Below, one piece after another: positions 7,792-13,843 of a DNA stretch of 13,843 bases (within the stretch, counting starts at the first letter, position 1; every line of letters starts with the position of its first letter). Below the pieces are notes generated by a model, which was given only the letters and a program-made list of their open reading frames with translations, did not search any database and had not been told where the DNA came from. The stretch lies in the NCBI GenBank assembly GCA_903888395.1, contig CAISTO010000041.1, positions 1-13,843 on the forward strand, in the 5' to 3' direction. Origin of the DNA: an uncultured Bacteroidota bacterium (GTDB lineage Bacteria; Bacteroidota; Bacteroidia; UKL13-3). Both the position numbers and the translations under genes were made by a program.

Positions 7792-8257
7792 TTATTGGCA
7801 TTTTATTGATTCTTTTCAATGGTCCGCTGCAGTAATTTTGGTGGCAAGCCACACATTTTCCAATATACAAATTATAATATTTTTTTTGCTCAGTTGGATG
7901 ATTAAAAACCTCATAATATGCTTTTTGAAAAACCTTGGCATGTTCAAAAAAAGAAGGCTCTAACACATTTTTATCGGTAGGTTCTACCAAGTAAAAACGC
8001 AGAAAAGGAAACTGCAAACTATCTAATTTTTCTCCACGTAATATTTTAGCTTTTATACTGTCGGCATTTGCTGCCATGCTGCGCATCATTAACGCCATAG
8101 GTTTTGGCGTGTTTGGATCCATAATGGTTGAATTACTACAGCTTGCAGCACTGTCTTTTTTCATTGCTTCTTGCTTTGGTTCTTGGTTATTAGCGCATGA
8201 ATTTACAAACAGAAAACTAGCAAATAATAGACTTGATAAGAAAAATATTTTTTTCAT
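7784..8257 (-). CDS. Monohaem c-type cytochrome lipoprotein
   Basis: The 157-aa protein begins with a lipoprotein signal (MKKIFFLSSL..., lipobox FVNSC with Cys21). A polar linker and a mostly helical domain follow, with PKPMALMMRSM near 51-61 and a C-terminal haem-attachment motif CVACH (Cys135, Cys138, His139) leading into QNYCSGPLKRINKM. One haem c would be attached covalently after export. The axial ligand opposite His139 is not clear; methionines at 54-61 or 153 are candidates. The layout, with CxxCH near the C-terminus and a helical body before it, recalls cytochrome c-prime-like proteins, and I have seen similar short lipoproteins in Bacteroidota, but I give no specific family name. It is the first gene of a two-gene unit with the thioredoxin-like lipoprotein, which suggests a shared role in periplasmic electron or thiol chemistry (inference). 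Confidence 0.85.
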   Translation of the reverse strand: MKKIFFLSSLLFASFLFVNSCANNQEPKQEAMKKDSAASCSNSTIMDPNTPKPMALMMRSMAANADSIKAKILRGEKLDSLQFPFLRFYLVEPTDKNVLEPSFFEHAKVFQKAYYEVFNHPTEQKKYYNLYIGKCVACHQNYCSGPLKRINKMPINE

Positions 8258-8306
8258 AAAATGGATTTTAAATGAGGCAACAAGGATATTTTTTGTTGTT
8301 ATTGAA

Positions 8307-8321
8307 TGAGAAAATTTCTCA
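8307..8321. promoter_or_regulatory. Operator-like perfect palindrome upstream of the cytochrome gene
   Basis: TGAGAAA-A-TTTCTCA is a perfect inverted repeat with 7-base arms and one central base, 50 bases ahead of the cytochrome start (8257). No T tract follows the stem in the direction of transcription, so it looks more like a dimeric repressor or activator site than a terminator. No cognate regulator gene is in the window. Confidence 0.35.
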
Positions 8322-8380
8322 ATAATTTAATGTAAAACGACAAGTTTAGCTTTGTCTATTTGATTTTAAAAAGAAAAATT

Positions 8381-8444
8381 AAACCACATAGGTACATAGA
8401 AAACATAGCCCGTAAGCTATATAAACTATATTTCTATGTGGTTT
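8381..8444. repeat. 64-base palindromic element with phased CATAG/CTAT blocks
   Basis: The outer arms AAACCACATAG (8381-8391) and CTATGTGGTTT (8434-8444) are perfect. On the same axis ATAG (8396-8399) pairs with CTAT (8426-8429), and ATAGC (8405-8409) pairs with GCTAT (8416-8420), leaving a 6-base loop. CATAG recurs on the left arm at 8387, 8395 and 8404, and CTAT on the right arm at 8417, 8426 and 8434. About 22 of 29 opposed positions are Watson-Crick pairs with no bulges. It lies between the stop of the DUF4920 gene and the start of the cytochrome gene. T-rich runs flank both sides, so it could terminate transcription, but its internal order looks like a mobile palindromic repeat (REP- or MITE-like). 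No second copy is in this window. Confidence 0.7.
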
Positions 8445-8479
8445 TTGTTTTGCTAATAATTAGCTTTTATTGTTTAAAA

Positions 8480-8989
8480 TTATTTTAAAATAACACCGCT
8501 TGCTTCAAAAACCAATTCGCTTTTTGGTTCTTTAATAGCAGCTATTGCTTCTTTGGTTTGGTTGTCATCTTTTGCAAATTCTTTCAAATCGGCAATGCTT
8601 GTTACTTCAATTTTTGCTACACCATCTACAATGGCAGTTTTACCCGAACAATCCATAGGCATAAAAAATGCATAATCTTTAAAAGTTACTCTCATGCTTT
8701 CGCCATTGGCACCTTTAATATTCATCCAGCAGCCTTTCTTCTGGCAAACTGCTTCTACTTCACCAGTTAATTTAACTGCAAATTCTTTTTTGTCGCCCAT
8801 AGCAGCTTTCAAATCGCTAAATGCAATTGCACTATCTGCTGTAATTTTAGCACCGTAATATGTTTCTTGTGCTGAGGTATCTTTTGTTTGAGTTGTGTCA
8901 GAGGTTGTTCCTTCTGGTTTTGTTGCACTTCCGTTTCCACAAGAAAACAGGGAAAATGCCACTGCTGATAATAGTACTATTTTTTTCAT
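8480..8989 (-). CDS. DUF4920-family lipoprotein
   Basis: I start this gene at the ATG at 8989, giving MKKIVLLSAVAFSLFSC, a standard lipoprotein signal with the lipid-bearing Cys 17 residues in. The frame can be extended to a TTG at 9013, but that adds eight polar residues before the signal and is unlikely. The 169-aa product has a Thr/Ser-rich linker after the Cys, then a beta-rich domain with LTGEVEAVCQKKGCWM, MRVTFKDYAFFMPMDCSGK and AIVDGVAKIEV. These are the hallmarks of the DUF4920 family: a C-x4-C-W segment and a Cys in the P-x-D-C-x-G turn. Three conserved cysteines in such a domain suggest metal binding or redox chemistry, but the function is not established. It is separate from the cytochrome unit, with the 64-base palindrome and more than 200 bases between them. 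A minus-strand TAATTTG at 9017-9011 is a possible imperfect -7 box. Confidence 0.85.
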   Translation of the reverse strand: MKKIVLLSAVAFSLFSCGNGSATKPEGTTSDTTQTKDTSAQETYYGAKITADSAIAFSDLKAAMGDKKEFAVKLTGEVEAVCQKKGCWMNIKGANGESMRVTFKDYAFFMPMDCSGKTAIVDGVAKIEVTSIADLKEFAKDDNQTKEAIAAIKEPKSELVFEASGVILK

Positions 8990-9088
8990 AATTTTCAATA
9001 ATTTATGGTGCAAATTAACTGTTTTAAAGTTTAATAAAAAGCAAAAATTTTCTTAATTTTTTTCTGTATTTGCTAGTATTTATTAATA

Positions 9089-9124
9089 AAAAAGCCCTTC
9101 AAAAATATTTTTGAAGGGCTTTTT
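9089..9124 (-). terminator. 36-base perfect palindromic terminator of the DUF2723 gene
   Basis: The stem is AAAAAGCCCTTCAAAAAT with its exact complement, ending in a T run on either strand. The GC core is GCCCTTC/GAAGGGC, flanked by A and T tracts, the classic shape of a bidirectional intrinsic terminator. It lies 15 bases past the stop of the DUF2723 gene (9140) and separates it from the DUF4920 gene, which is read in the same direction. Confidence 0.9.
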
Positions 9125-9139
9125 ATTGTTGAAAATAAA

Positions 9140-12100
9140 TTATAAACCTGCGCTGATGGCGTTTAGTCTATCGCCTAATTCTTTAGCTACAGCTTCTTGC
9201 TTATTCATTTGAGCTACTTGCATACAATAGGTCATAACTTGAACATTTTCTTCTAATTCAGGTTGAACCATTTTATATTTTTTAGTGCTACGGAATGTTT
9301 TATAATATTTAGCTTTTGTTTCGCAAACTGAACTAATTTCTTTCAATAATGCATTTCCTTTATCAAATGCTCCAGCTAAGAAATAACCTTCCGCTAAACG
9401 CACCGAAAACACATCGTGAGCTATATTAGAAGATGGCAATACTTTTTGGCAATAATCCAATGCTTTTATTGCACTGTCTTTTTTACCTTCTCTTACCAAT
9501 TGCTCTGCTAAACGATAAAAAATATTACGGAAATTTTTTGTTTGACGTAAAATAGTTTCGTCTAAATAAACACCCGGTTGATCCATATTTCCCCACTTAA
9601 ATTTAGTCATTAAGTTTGTCCACAAAATATTGCTATTGATACGTCCAGGACTAGGATCGTTAGGATCTTGTTGGTTAAATATAGGAACCAAGCGGTAAGT
9701 TAAACCTTCCATTTGGAAATGACTTTGCATGTTTAAATACACATCACTTCCAGTAGTAATAGCCCAATAAATTGGTCTTTTGTTAATGTTGGTAGCAACG
9801 ATGTCAAGCGTTAATAAATCAGGCTTCATCATGTTATTAGCATTGCTAATTTCAAACTTAATACTATCTACCATGTATGGTGCATCTTCAGGTTGAACAA
9901 CACCATTTTTTAAACAAGCTGCTTTATCAATTTTTACACTGAAACGTTTGGTTGGATAATAATTTACATAATCACCACCTTGTAATTGAACTTGACTATT
10001 TTTATTGTCATCGCCCATGAAAGCCATTAATTTACTCAAATCATAATAATCAGTTTTATTTAAACCCAAATTAGCATTTTCATAAAACACTACGTAATTA
10101 CGTTTTTCTGCAGCATAAGTTTCAGGAGTCCAACTAAATTCTACTGGTTTTCCATCGTATGCAGGGCGTCTTAAACCATCGGCATACCAATCAGTCCCTA
10201 GTAAACTTAAATTGATAATTCTAATATCACTTCTAATATTTTCTACGTTTTGAGCATACCAAAGTGGGTAAGTATCATTATCACCATTGGTAAATAAAAT
10301 AGCATCTTTAGCACAAGAATTTAAATAATCTTCCGCAAAATGCAATGCTGTTAAGCGGTTAGAACGGTTATGGTCATCCCAATTTTGTTCTGCCATTAAT
10401 ATGGGTGCGCCCAATAAACAAACTATAGTTGTAATTGCGGTAGCAGCCAATGCATTCATTTTCTTCGATAAGAAATCAATGATTGCTAATACGCCTAAAC
10501 CTATCCAAATTATAAAAGTTTGGTACGAACCTACATAAGCATAATCACGCTCACGTGGCTGATGTGCTGGGAAATTCAAATATAAAATAATGAAAAATCC
10601 AGTAAATAAAAACAAGGTAGAAACTACCGTTGCATCTTCTTTGTTCTTTTTAAAATGAAATACCAAACCAAGTATTCCTAAAATCAATGGAATTCCATAA
10701 TAAGTATTTCTTGCTTTATTATCTTTAATAATGGCTGGAATATCTTTTTGTGGGCCTAAGCGCCATTCGTCTAAAAAGGTTATTCCAGAAATCCAATTTC
10801 CTTTGGTAGCATCGCCATATCCTTGTTCATCGTTTTGACGTCCCACAAAATTCCAGAAGAAATAACGCCAATACATGAATCCTAATTGGTACGATAAAAG
10901 GAAGTCAATATTTTTACCAAAAGTAGCTTTTTTCTCTCCTGGCATATTTTCCCAACTTCGGTATGATTGAATGTAATCAGCTCTATCGGCCCACATACGT
11001 GGTAAAATAGTACAATCCTTTGGATCGTAAACGCGTTCTAATTTTTCGCCAGCTTCAGCATAAGTTTCTTTTCCATTGGCATCAGTTACTCTGCGGTAAT
11101 TCATACCTTTTGATTTGGTATCAATTGCGCGAGCATAAAAATACTGACCATATAATAATGGATTATCGCCATACTGCTCACGGTTAATGTATGAAAGTAA
11201 AGCAAACGGTTGGTCAGGATCGTTCATGTCAATTGGAGGGTTTCCTAACGAACGAATGATAATCATTGCGTAGCTTGAAAAACCAATTACAATGAATGAA
11301 AACGATAATACTAAAATATTTTTTACTGCATTTGATATTTTACTATAAAAGAAAACAAAATATAATAAGCCAGTTAATAAAACCCAACCAATAAAACTAC
11401 CCGTTGAAAAGTTAATATTTAACGAAACTAAAAATAAAGCTGCATAGCAAGCAATGGCAACGTATAATCCAGTTTTTACAGCAGTTTGAGTGTAATGTAA
11501 AAGTGCAGCCATTAAAGCTATCATGATTGCAATTAGCATGATTGCTCCAGAATTGGTGCTCATTCCTAATGAATTTACTGCAAAGAAATCTAACTTAGTA
11601 GCTAAAGTGGGTAAGCCTGGGATGATTCCAAATTGTACAAATCCAATGGCTAAAACAGCCACAGCACTGGCCTTTAAAAAACCTGGTAATGTGTAAGTAT
11701 TCTTTTTAAAATAATATACATAAACAATAGCAGGAATAACCAATAAGTTTAACAAATGGACTCCAATTGCTAATCCAATTAAATAGGCAATAAGCACAAT
11801 CCAACGGTCAGCACCTTTTTCGTTTGCATTGTCTTCCCATTTTAAAATACACCAAAAAGTTAATGTTGTAAAGAAACTTGATGAAGCGTAAACCTCCGCT
11901 TCAACAGCTGAAAACCAAAAAGTATCGCTAAAAGTTAAAACTAAAGCTCCAACCAATCCAGCACCCATAATGGCAAAAATTTGTTGAAATGAAAGTTCTC
12001 CGCCATTTTTATTCACTATTTTTTTACCTAAATGAGTAATAGTCCAAAAGGTAAACATCACGCACAAAGCACTTGTCATTGCCGAAACCATGTTCACCAT

Positions 12101-12328
12101 GAAAGCCACTTTACTAGCATCGGATGCAAAAAGTGAGAACACACGACCTATCATTAAGAACAAAGGCGCTCCCGGTGGATGGCAAATTTGCAAACGATAA
12201 GAAGCTGAAATAAACTCACCACAATCCCAAAAACTAACTGTAGGTTCTAGCGTAAGTGTGTAAGTAATAATGGAAATGATAAATGTAGCCCAACCGAGTA
12301 CATTGTTGCTTAATTTGTATTTATTCAT
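9140..12328 (-). CDS. DUF2723 polytopic membrane protein, probable protein O-mannosyltransferase-like glycosyltransferase
   Basis: The 1062-aa product has a membrane half with about ten or more hydrophobic helices between residues 10 and 360, further helices at about 543-645, and a large soluble C-terminal part. The first external loop has EPTVSFWDCGEFISAS with acidic Asp35/Glu38, followed by CHPPGAPLF (49-57), the layout of GT-C glycosyltransferases where an early Asp is catalytic. Other family blocks are AHQPRERDYAYVGSYQ (588-602), FTNGDNDTYPLWYAQNVE (679-696) and IINLSLLGTDWYADGLRR (704-721). The last 130 residues look helical and TPR-like. DUF2723 includes human TMEM260, a protein O-mannosyltransferase acting on Ig-like IPT domains. 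By analogy this enzyme would transfer a sugar from a lipid donor to exported proteins; donor and targets here are not known. It appears to be a single-gene unit with its own promoter and terminator. Confidence 0.9.
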   Translation of the reverse strand: MNKYKLSNNVLGWATFIISIITYTLTLEPTVSFWDCGEFISASYRLQICHPPGAPLFLMIGRVFSLFASDASKVAFMVNMVSAMTSALCVMFTFWTITHLGKKIVNKNGGELSFQQIFAIMGAGLVGALVLTFSDTFWFSAVEAEVYASSSFFTTLTFWCILKWEDNANEKGADRWIVLIAYLIGLAIGVHLLNLLVIPAIVYVYYFKKNTYTLPGFLKASAVAVLAIGFVQFGIIPGLPTLATKLDFFAVNSLGMSTNSGAIMLIAIMIALMAALLHYTQTAVKTGLYVAIACYAALFLVSLNINFSTGSFIGWVLLTGLLYFVFFYSKISNAVKNILVLSFSFIVIGFSSYAMIIIRSLGNPPIDMNDPDQPFALLSYINREQYGDNPLLYGQYFYARAIDTKSKGMNYRRVTDANGKETYAEAGEKLERVYDPKDCTILPRMWADRADYIQSYRSWENMPGEKKATFGKNIDFLLSYQLGFMYWRYFFWNFVGRQNDEQGYGDATKGNWISGITFLDEWRLGPQKDIPAIIKDNKARNTYYGIPLILGILGLVFHFKKNKEDATVVSTLFLFTGFFIILYLNFPAHQPRERDYAYVGSYQTFIIWIGLGVLAIIDFLSKKMNALAATAITTIVCLLGAPILMAEQNWDDHNRSNRLTALHFAEDYLNSCAKDAILFTNGDNDTYPLWYAQNVENIRSDIRIINLSLLGTDWYADGLRRPAYDGKPVEFSWTPETYAAEKRNYVVFYENANLGLNKTDYYDLSKLMAFMGDDNKNSQVQLQGGDYVNYYPTKRFSVKIDKAACLKNGVVQPEDAPYMVDSIKFEISNANNMMKPDLLTLDIVATNINKRPIYWAITTGSDVYLNMQSHFQMEGLTYRLVPIFNQQDPNDPSPGRINSNILWTNLMTKFKWGNMDQPGVYLDETILRQTKNFRNIFYRLAEQLVREGKKDSAIKALDYCQKVLPSSNIAHDVFSVRLAEGYFLAGAFDKGNALLKEISSVCETKAKYYKTFRSTKKYKMVQPELEENVQVMTYCMQVAQMNKQEAVAKELGDRLNAISAGL

Positions 12329-12377
12329 TGTTGCGATATAGTTTTCTTATTTGATTTTACTAAAAATGCTTAAAAGG

Positions 12378-12408
12378 CAAACATAATAGAAAATGCATTA
12401 TAGCGCAA
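12378..12408 (-). promoter_or_regulatory. Probable Bacteroidota-type promoter of the DUF2723 gene
   Basis: On the minus strand TATGTTTG (12385-12378) fits the -7 consensus TAnnTTTG exactly. Twenty bases upstream is ATTG (12409-12406), sharing the TTG core of the -33 box TTTG. The spacing agrees with the 19-21 bases usual for the phylum, and the leader to the ATG at 12328 would be about 45 bases. Confidence 0.5.
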
Positions 12409-12441
12409 TAGCAAAATATAAGAATTGAAAATTGTTTTTAT

Positions 12442-12464
12442 TTTGAGGTAATTCAGCCCTCAAA
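12442..12464 (-). terminator. Hairpin downstream of dusB, possible weak terminator
   Basis: TTTGAGG (12442-12448) and CCTCAAA (12458-12464) form a 7-bp stem with a 9-base loop, 18 bases beyond the dusB stop. The sequence after the stem on the minus strand is A-rich with no T tract, so it may mark the end of the transcript or stabilise it, without being a strong intrinsic terminator. Confidence 0.35.
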
Positions 12465-12482
12465 GTTGCATTGTAAAACTTT

Positions 12483-13478
12483 TTAAATACTTGCTGCTTC
12501 TAAACTATATTTTTCTTCAATTTCTTCAATGATTGCATACAAATCATCTAAATGATTGGTGGTAACTAATTTGGTTCTGTACTCTTTAAAATGGTTTAAG
12601 CCTTTAAAATACGAAGTATAATGTCTGCGCATTTCAAGCATTCCAACTCCTTCTCCTTTCCATTCTACACTTTTTTGCAAATGTTTTTTACAAACTTCTA
12701 CGCGTTGTTGAATGGTGGGTGCACCAAGCATTTCGCCTGTTTTTATATAATGTTTTATTTCATTAAAAATCCACGGATAACCAATAGCAGCGCGGCCTAT
12801 CATTACGCCATCTACTCCATAACGGTTTTTATATGCTACCGCTTTTTGTGGCGAGTCTATATCGCCATTTCCAAAAATTGGAATGTGAATGCGGGGATTA
12901 TTTTTTATTTTACCAATTAAAGTCCAATCGGCTTCGCCTTTATACATTTGTGCGCGTGTTCGTCCATGAATACTTAATGCACTGATGCCAACGTCTTGCA
13001 ATCGTTCGGCTACTTCTTCTACATTTTGTGAATTTTCGTCCCAACCCAAACGGGTTTTAACTGTTACAGGAAGTTTGGTTGATTTTACCACAGCTTCCGT
13101 TAATCGAACCATCAATTCTAAGTTTTTTAAAACACCGGCCCCAGCTCCTTTACAAACTACTTTTTTTACCGGACAACCAAAATTGATATCTACCAAATCA
13201 GGATTAATGGTATCTACTATTTGAGTAGCCAAAGCCATAGCTTCTTCATCGCCACCAAATATTTGAATACCAACAGGACGTTCGTACTCAAAAATGTCTA
13301 ATTTTTTTCTACTTTTTATGGCATCTCTAATCAGCCCTTCCGATGAAATGAACTCTGTGTACATTAAATCAGCGCCATTGTCCTTACAAACTGCTCTAAA
13401 AGGCGGATCGCTTACATCTTCCATAGGTGCAAGCAAAAGTGGAAAATCGCCTAATTCTATTTTTCCTATTTTTACCAA
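12483..13478 (-). CDS. dusB: tRNA-dihydrouridine synthase, DusB type
   Basis: The 331-aa flavoenzyme reduces uridine to dihydrouridine in tRNA using FMN and NADPH in the cytoplasm. Family blocks appear in order: LLLAPMEDVSDPPFR (14-28), GIQIFGGD (70-77), DINFGCPVKKVV with the catalytic Cys102, GAGAGVL, PVTVKTRLGW with Lys141, SIHGRTRAQMYKG with His171, IFGNGDI (201-207) and GVMIGRAAIG for FMN phosphate binding (224-233). Length is typical. The start must be TTG at 13478: the codon directly before it is TAA (13481-13479), and the next in-frame ATG (residue 19) would cut off the FMN-binding APM strand. No SD sequence is seen. It is divergent from the CPBP-like gene, with 42 bases between the starts; this pairing is, as I recall, common in Bacteroidota. 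Confidence 0.96.
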   Translation of the reverse strand: MVKIGKIELGDFPLLLAPMEDVSDPPFRAVCKDNGADLMYTEFISSEGLIRDAIKSRKKLDIFEYERPVGIQIFGGDEEAMALATQIVDTINPDLVDINFGCPVKKVVCKGAGAGVLKNLELMVRLTEAVVKSTKLPVTVKTRLGWDENSQNVEEVAERLQDVGISALSIHGRTRAQMYKGEADWTLIGKIKNNPRIHIPIFGNGDIDSPQKAVAYKNRYGVDGVMIGRAAIGYPWIFNEIKHYIKTGEMLGAPTIQQRVEVCKKHLQKSVEWKGEGVGMLEMRRHYTSYFKGLNHFKEYRTKLVTTNHLDDLYAIIEEIEEKYSLEAASI

Positions 13479-13507
13479 TTATTTATTTTAAAATTATATT
13501 GCGCCCA

Positions 13508-13515
13508 CAAAAATA
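13508..13515 (-). promoter_or_regulatory. Candidate -7 box for dusB
   Basis: The minus strand reads TATTTTTG, a fit to TAnnTTTG, placing transcription start about 25 bases before the TTG start at 13478. No clear TTTG is at the -33 distance, which would fall inside the first codons of the divergent gene. Confidence 0.3.
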
Positions 13516-13520
13516 GTAAA

Positions 13521-13843
13521 ATGTTTAAGATACCCACCTTTTCATCGCATCCAATTCTGTTCTTTTTATGGAATTTTCTTATTTTAACAGGAATGGTTAT
13601 AACCTTTTATGTGATTGGTGGGGTTTTAGGAATAGCCATTACTAAATCTTTTTTTGGCATAGATTTACAAAGTTCATTCAACGAAATTATTTATAACTCA
13701 AAAGCTAATCCGCAAGGTGTAATGGCTTTAAAGTTAAACCAAGCATTGATTTCATTGGCCATATTTGTGGTTCCTGCATTTTTATTTTGCAAAGCAATTT
13801 ACCAAAACCCCATTCATTTTTTACAATTACAAAGTCCCACAAA
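13521..13843 (+). CDS. Probable CPBP-family intramembrane metalloprotease, N-terminal part only
   Basis: The frame is open from ATG 13521 to the right edge (107 full codons). The product starts MFKIPTFSSHPILFFLWNFL. It has one long hydrophobic segment at about 11-42, a loop, then NPQGVMALKLNQALISLAIFVVPAFLFCKAIYQNPIHFLQL. The pattern of a first helix ending in GGVLGI, a short loop, KLNQ-x-SLAIFVVPA and then NPIHFL is what I know from the N-terminus of Bacteroidota CPBP (CAAX protease / bacteriocin-processing) membrane proteins. The catalytic EExxxR and HxxxN motifs would lie beyond the window, so the assignment rests on the N-terminus and on the dusB neighbour. Confidence 0.7.
   Translation, partial: MFKIPTFSSHPILFFLWNFLILTGMVITFYVIGGVLGIAITKSFFGIDLQSSFNEIIYNSKANPQGVMALKLNQALISLAIFVVPAFLFCKAIYQNPIHFLQLQSPT

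Noticed and set aside
7667..7963. Plus-strand ORF of 98 codons across the cytochrome/thioredoxin-like junction
   Set aside because: It lies antisense to two well-supported lipoprotein genes, its translation has no recognisable motif, and its hydrophobic look comes from reading lysine-rich AT DNA backwards.
8990..9013. Upstream TTG start for the DUF4920 lipoprotein
   Set aside because: The eight extra residues would precede a perfect lipoprotein signal starting at ATG 8989; nothing supports the longer form.
12621..12920. Plus-strand ORF of 99 codons inside dusB, plus smaller ones at 12985-13224 and 13294-13491
   Set aside because: All are antisense shadows of dusB, whose own frame shows every family motif.

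Overview
This window comes from an AT-rich member of the Bacteroidota. The evidence is two different type IX secretion sorting domains (a type A tail, and a CHU_C / type B gliding-motility tail), several lipoproteins with short N-terminal signals, a DUF2723 membrane protein with the typical Bacteroidota architecture, TAnnTTTG-like promoter boxes and few Shine-Dalgarno sequences. I cannot place it below phylum or class level.

Left part (1-7132): this holds two giant paralogous secreted proteins, both on the minus strand. The first (start 2345) runs off the left edge with 781 codons visible and no stop. The second (3317-7132, 1271 aa) is complete: signal peptide, a string of PKD-like Ig folds rich in cysteine, and a C-terminal CHU_C sorting domain. 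They align co-linearly from the first residue, with near-identical and strongly diverged blocks alternating. A small plus-strand gene (2605-3300) with a type A sorting tail lies between them.

Middle part (7139-9013): this is a cluster of exported small proteins on the minus strand. A c-type cytochrome lipoprotein (CXXCH) overlaps by 8 bases a thioredoxin-fold lipoprotein whose active site is CGDT rather than CxxC. Upstream of them is a DUF4920 lipoprotein. A 64-base palindromic element with six phased CATAG/CTAT blocks and a short operator-like palindrome occupy the gap between the cytochrome and DUF4920 genes.

Right part (9089-13843): a 36-base perfect palindrome acts as terminator for a 1062-aa DUF2723 membrane protein, a probable GT-C-type glycosyltransferase related to protein O-mannosyltransferases. 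Next comes a DusB-type tRNA-dihydrouridine synthase (TTG start). Divergent from it, 42 bases away, is the N-terminus of a probable CPBP-family intramembrane protease cut by the right edge.

Functionally the window is mostly cell-envelope biology: surface or secreted proteins exported by the Sec pathway and the type IX system, outer-layer lipoproteins with haem and thiol chemistry, and a membrane glycosyltransferase that could modify exported proteins. dusB and the CPBP gene are housekeeping neighbours. I see no rRNA, tRNA, CRISPR array, transposase or phage gene.
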